64,000 bases of DNA. Origin: HKCCE3408 sp038530555 (lineage in GTDB: Bacteria > Pseudomonadota > Alphaproteobacteria > Rhodobacterales > Rhodobacteraceae). The translations under genes and the position numbers were made by a program. Below, piece by piece: positions 61,302 through 64,000 of this stretch (positions within the stretch are counted from its first letter, which is position 1; every line of letters starts with the position of its first letter). A model generated the notes under the pieces. It did no database searches. It was not told the DNA's origin and saw only the letters and a list, made by a program, of their open reading frames with translations. The stretch lies in NCBI GenBank assembly GCA_038530555.1, contig JBCBCN010000007.1, positions 62,001-126,000 on the forward strand, read 5' to 3'.

Positions 61302-61711
61302 GCGAGGCCCGCCTGGGTTAGCTTAGGATCCTCGCCCGCCGCCTGGGGCAACCCATCCTCGAGCGCGTAATAGGCGCCCTTCTCCGCGCAAAAGATATGC
61401 CCGCTCATTTGGATTGATTGATCCTGATCCAGCGTGCCCGCGAAGATCGACATGCGCGCCCCGCCCCCGTCAAAGAACAGGTTCGAGCCGCAGCGCGCGC
61501 AAAATCCGCGTCGCGCCTGGGCCGAGGATTGGAACCAGGTGACCGTGCCCTGGATGGTGATGGCGTCGCGCGGGGCAGCGGTGGCGGCAACATGGTGGCC
61601 CGAGGTCTTGCGACAGGCCAAACAGTGACACGCCACCACTGGCCGAAGGGTCGCGGTGCCGTGATAATTCACCTCTCCACACAGGCATCCGCCCGAAAAT
61701 CTCTCACTCAT
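61298..61711 (-). CDS. GFA/CENP-V domain zinc protein
   Basis: 137 residues of the glutathione-dependent formaldehyde-activating (GFA) fold: zinc ligands in GGCLCGEVNY near 8-17, CHCLACRKTSG near 29-39 and FCARCGSNLF near 70-79. Family members react with glutathione adducts, but most are uncharacterised; formaldehyde activity should not be assumed. Set between aroA and cmk with an ATGA overlap to cmk. Confidence 0.88.
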   Translation of the reverse strand: MSERFSGGCLCGEVNYHGTATLRPVVACHCLACRKTSGHHVAATAAPRDAITIQGTVTWFQSSAQARRGFCARCGSNLFFDGGGARMSIFAGTLDQDQSIQMSGHIFCAEKGAYYALEDGLPQAAGEDPKLTQAGLA

Positions 61712-61774
61712 GGCGAGAGTTTTGTCAGGTCGTCGCGGGCTTGACTAGGCCCAGCCGGGCTCAGTCTTCCACAC

Positions 61775-63133
61775 TCACGCGGCGTCGGCTTCCCGGCGGA
61801 TCTGGGCGCCGAGCCCGGCCATGAGTGTCTCGAAGATCGGGAAGGACGTGGCAATGGGGCCGCCATCATCGATGCCGATCGGCTTTTGCGCGGCGAAGCC
61901 TGCGATCAAGAGCGACATGGCGATGCGGTGATCGAGGAAGGTCTCGCAGACAGCCCCCCCGGGCACACCTCCCGCGCCCCGGCCATGGACGATCCACCAA
62001 TCCTCGCCGTCTTCGACCTCGACCCCGTTGGCGCGTAGCCCCCGCGCCATGGCCTCGATCCGGTCGCTTTCCTTGACCCGAAGCTCTTTGACACCGCGCA
62101 TGGTGGTCGCGCCTTGGGCATTGGCCGCGACAACCGACAGGACCGGGTATTCGTCGATCATCGAGGCGGCGCGGTCGGGCGGCACCTCGACGCCGCGCAT
62201 CTCGGGCGAGAACCGCGCGCGCAGATCGGCCACAGGCTCCCCGCCTTCCTCACGGCGATTCTCGAAACTCAGATCGGCGCCCATCTCGACAAGGGTCGTA
62301 TAAAGCCCTGCGCGCGACGGGTTGAGACCGATACCGGGCACCAGGACGTCCGAACCTTCGGTGATCAGGGCCGCGCAAACCGGGAAGGCCGCCGAGGATG
62401 GATCACAAGGCACAGAGATGCTTTGCGCCGTCAGTTCCGGCTGTCCGGTCAGCGTGATCACCCGGCCTTCATTCGTCACTTCGGTAGTGATCTCGGCGCC
62501 AAACCCCGCGAGCATTCGCTCGGTATGATCGCGCGTTGCCTCCCGCTCAATGACGATTGTCTGGCCCGGCGCGTTGAGCCCCGAGAGCAGGACCGCCGAT
62601 TTCACCTGCGCCGAAGGGACCGGCACCTCGTAGCGCACCGGCACCGGCTCTGCCGCGCCTAGGATCGTCATGGGCAGGCGCCCGCCCGAGCGCCCAAAGC
62701 TCTGCGCGCCAAAAAGCGCCAGGGGGTCGGTCACCCGCGCCATGGGACGGCCGTTGAGGCTTGCGTCGCCGGTGAAGGTCGCGGTGATTGGCATGGTGGC
62801 CATCGCGCCCATGATCAGGCGCACACCAGTGCCTGAATTGCCGCAATCGATCACTGTTTCAGGCTCGGCAAAGCCTCCCGTGCCCACGCCGTGCACGCTC
62901 CACTCCCCAGACCCGTGGCGCGTGACCTCGGCCCCGAAGGCGCGCATCGCTTTGCCGGTATCCAAGACGTCCTGACCTTCCAGAAGGCCGGTGATGCGCG
63001 TCTCCCCCACGCTCAGCGCGCCGAGGATCAGCGCACGGTGGCTGACGGATTTGTCACCAGGCACGCGAGCGGTGCCGGTCAGCGGTCCCGCCCGGTGGGC
63101 GGTCATGGGGATCGGGGCGCCGTGCGACGACAT
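61775..63133 (-). CDS. aroA: 3-phosphoshikimate 1-carboxyvinyltransferase (EPSP synthase)
   Basis: Sixth shikimate-pathway step: PEP plus shikimate-3-phosphate to EPSP. 452 residues: VPGDKSVSHRALILG near 24, NSGTGVRL near 98, PSAQVKSAVLLSGL near 173, RDHTERML near 200, MIDEYPVL near 325 and LDHRIAMS near 405. RDHTE, GDKS and SAQVK are class II (CP4-like) markers. The loop residue matching CP4 Ala100 appears to be Gly (NSGTGVR), as in glyphosate-sensitive enzymes; sensitivity is not testable here. In an operon with GFA and cmk. Confidence 0.95.
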   Translation of the reverse strand: MSSHGAPIPMTAHRAGPLTGTARVPGDKSVSHRALILGALSVGETRITGLLEGQDVLDTGKAMRAFGAEVTRHGSGEWSVHGVGTGGFAEPETVIDCGNSGTGVRLIMGAMATMPITATFTGDASLNGRPMARVTDPLALFGAQSFGRSGGRLPMTILGAAEPVPVRYEVPVPSAQVKSAVLLSGLNAPGQTIVIEREATRDHTERMLAGFGAEITTEVTNEGRVITLTGQPELTAQSISVPCDPSSAAFPVCAALITEGSDVLVPGIGLNPSRAGLYTTLVEMGADLSFENRREEGGEPVADLRARFSPEMRGVEVPPDRAASMIDEYPVLSVVAANAQGATTMRGVKELRVKESDRIEAMARGLRANGVEVEDGEDWWIVHGRGAGGVPGGAVCETFLDHRIAMSLLIAGFAAQKPIGIDDGGPIATSFPIFETLMAGLGAQIRREADAA

Positions 63134-63226
63134 AGGGCTCAGACCTCAAACTCGGATGGTTCGGCGCGGTGATAGCGGCCGGGCGGCGGAAGGTCTAGCG
63201 ACAGCCAGGCCAGCGCGCGAACAATC

Positions 63227-63937
63227 TCACGCGCCCACCCCGTCGCGCCGAAAGGTGAGGTAATGCGGCACCCGCCCCTCACGTAGCGCCTTTTGCTCAT
63301 AGCGCGTCGACAGCCAATCGGCCCAGGGCCTGCGCCAATCCTCAGCCCCTTCCGCCAGCCAGGTAAAGCCGTGGCGCGGCACTTCTTCGAGCGTTTGACG
63401 CACATAATCGGGAATATCCGTCGCCACCCGGAACTCCGCTCCAGGGCGCAGGACCCGGGCGAGCGGCGCCAGATGCTCGGGCGTGACAAAGCGGCGGCGA
63501 TGGTGGCGCGCCTTGGGCCAGGGATCGGGATAGAGCAAGAACGCCTTGGCGATCGAGGCCTCAGGCAGCACGTCGAAAAGGTCGCGGACATCCCCGGGAT
63601 GGATGCGTAGGCTTGTGGCCCCGGCTTGGCGGATCTTGCCTAACAGCATCGCGACACCGTTGATGTAGGGTTCAGCGCCGATGACACCCACGCCGGGGTT
63701 CTGCGCGGCCTGGTGCACCATATGCTCCCCCCCGCCAAAGCCGATTTCGAGCCAGACATCGCGGCCCGCAAAGAGCGCAGCCAGATCCAGCGGCGCGCGG
63801 CTCGGGTTCTCTTCCCAACTGACCGGCCCTGGGGAAAGCGCGGCGAGATCCTCGGCCAGATACGCCTCCTGGCTGGCGCGAAGATGCTTGCCCCGGCGGC
63901 GGCCGTAGAAGTTGCGATGCGGGCGTGTTTCAGACAT
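63227..63937 (-). CDS. trmB: tRNA (guanine-N7)-methyltransferase
   Basis: SAM-dependent m7G46 methylation of tRNA. 236 residues: basic N-terminus FYGRRRGKHLRASQ, SAM motif LEIGFGGGEHMV near 63, GAEPYINGVA near 86, FLLYPDPWPKARHHRRRFV near 133 (catalytic signature) and ATDIPDYV near 175. 93 bp upstream of aroA on the same strand. The frame-shifted open frame reaching 63139 is a shadow. Confidence 0.95.
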   Translation of the reverse strand: MSETRPHRNFYGRRRGKHLRASQEAYLAEDLAALSPGPVSWEENPSRAPLDLAALFAGRDVWLEIGFGGGEHMVHQAAQNPGVGVIGAEPYINGVAMLLGKIRQAGATSLRIHPGDVRDLFDVLPEASIAKAFLLYPDPWPKARHHRRRFVTPEHLAPLARVLRPGAEFRVATDIPDYVRQTLEEVPRHGFTWLAEGAEDWRRPWADWLSTRYEQKALREGRVPHYLTFRRDGVGA

Positions 63938-64000
63938 GTCGCGGGCCTAGCGCCACCATGGGGCGGCGGCAAGCATGCCTTGCGTCCTAGACCGCGCCTT

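Overview
The window looks like a chromosomal segment of a Rhodobacterales (Roseobacter-group) alphaproteobacterium. The evidence is high GC with strong GC3 codon bias, a split F0 b/b' ATP synthase operon with AtpI, four ethylmalonyl-CoA pathway genes beside TCA genes, an HvrA-type H-NS protein, MipZ, a two-domain ALDH16, a VPLPA-CTERM-like surface protein and an Irr-type iron box upstream of dps. I recognise no rRNA, tRNA, IS element, prophage or CRISPR array. Nearly everything is core chromosome, with small accessory or lineage-specific genes set into it.

Layout. 1-7.4 kb (minus): a central-carbon run mdh > GT61-methyltransferase fusion > sucC > two small secreted proteins > sucD > a third secreted protein that leaves the window. 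7.7-13.7 kb (plus): mcl2 and mch, then sdhC-sdhD-sdhA-(37-aa ORF)-(lipoprotein)-sdhB. 14-18.3 kb: VPLPA-CTERM protein, DUF1989 protein, ornithine/lysine decarboxylase, deoD and hns. 18.4-23.4 kb: ecm diverging from plsB-like and ccr. 23.5-30 kb: DUF1266 protein, dps, small envelope proteins, azoR/lysR, an EamA exporter and arsR. 30.2-32.9 kb: atpI-B-E-F'-F. 33-44.8 kb: a nine-gene minus-strand peptide-uptake and catabolism operon, an M20 hydrolase and small membrane proteins. 44.8-49 kb: deoC-hypothetical-ALDH16 and a DMT transporter. 49.1-57 kb (plus): rpe, a membrane protein, ffh, four tandem GNAT acetyltransferases, chorismate mutase, rpsP-rimM-trmD-rplS-rpmE, then mipZ. 58-64 kb (minus): trmB, aroA, GFA protein, cmk and rpsA, with a plus-strand winged-helix gene between cmk and rpsA.

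How the genes work together. ccr, ecm, mch and mcl2 are four steps of acetyl-CoA assimilation by the ethylmalonyl-CoA pathway; its products (malate, succinyl-CoA) enter the TCA steps encoded by sucCD, sdh and mdh. The sucC and sdhC upstream regions share the same architecture: two TGTGATCACA-type palindromes with centres 21 bp apart. This suggests one unidentified dimeric regulator controls both operons.

The most unusual non-coding feature is a family of about 100-bp hairpin repeats. Copies lie downstream of sdhB (two abutting), ccr, mipZ and the winged-helix gene, always between convergent genes. The core is conserved, while the outer arms change sequence but stay complementary. A short relative lies in the one other convergent gap of about 100 bp (near 44.76 kb).
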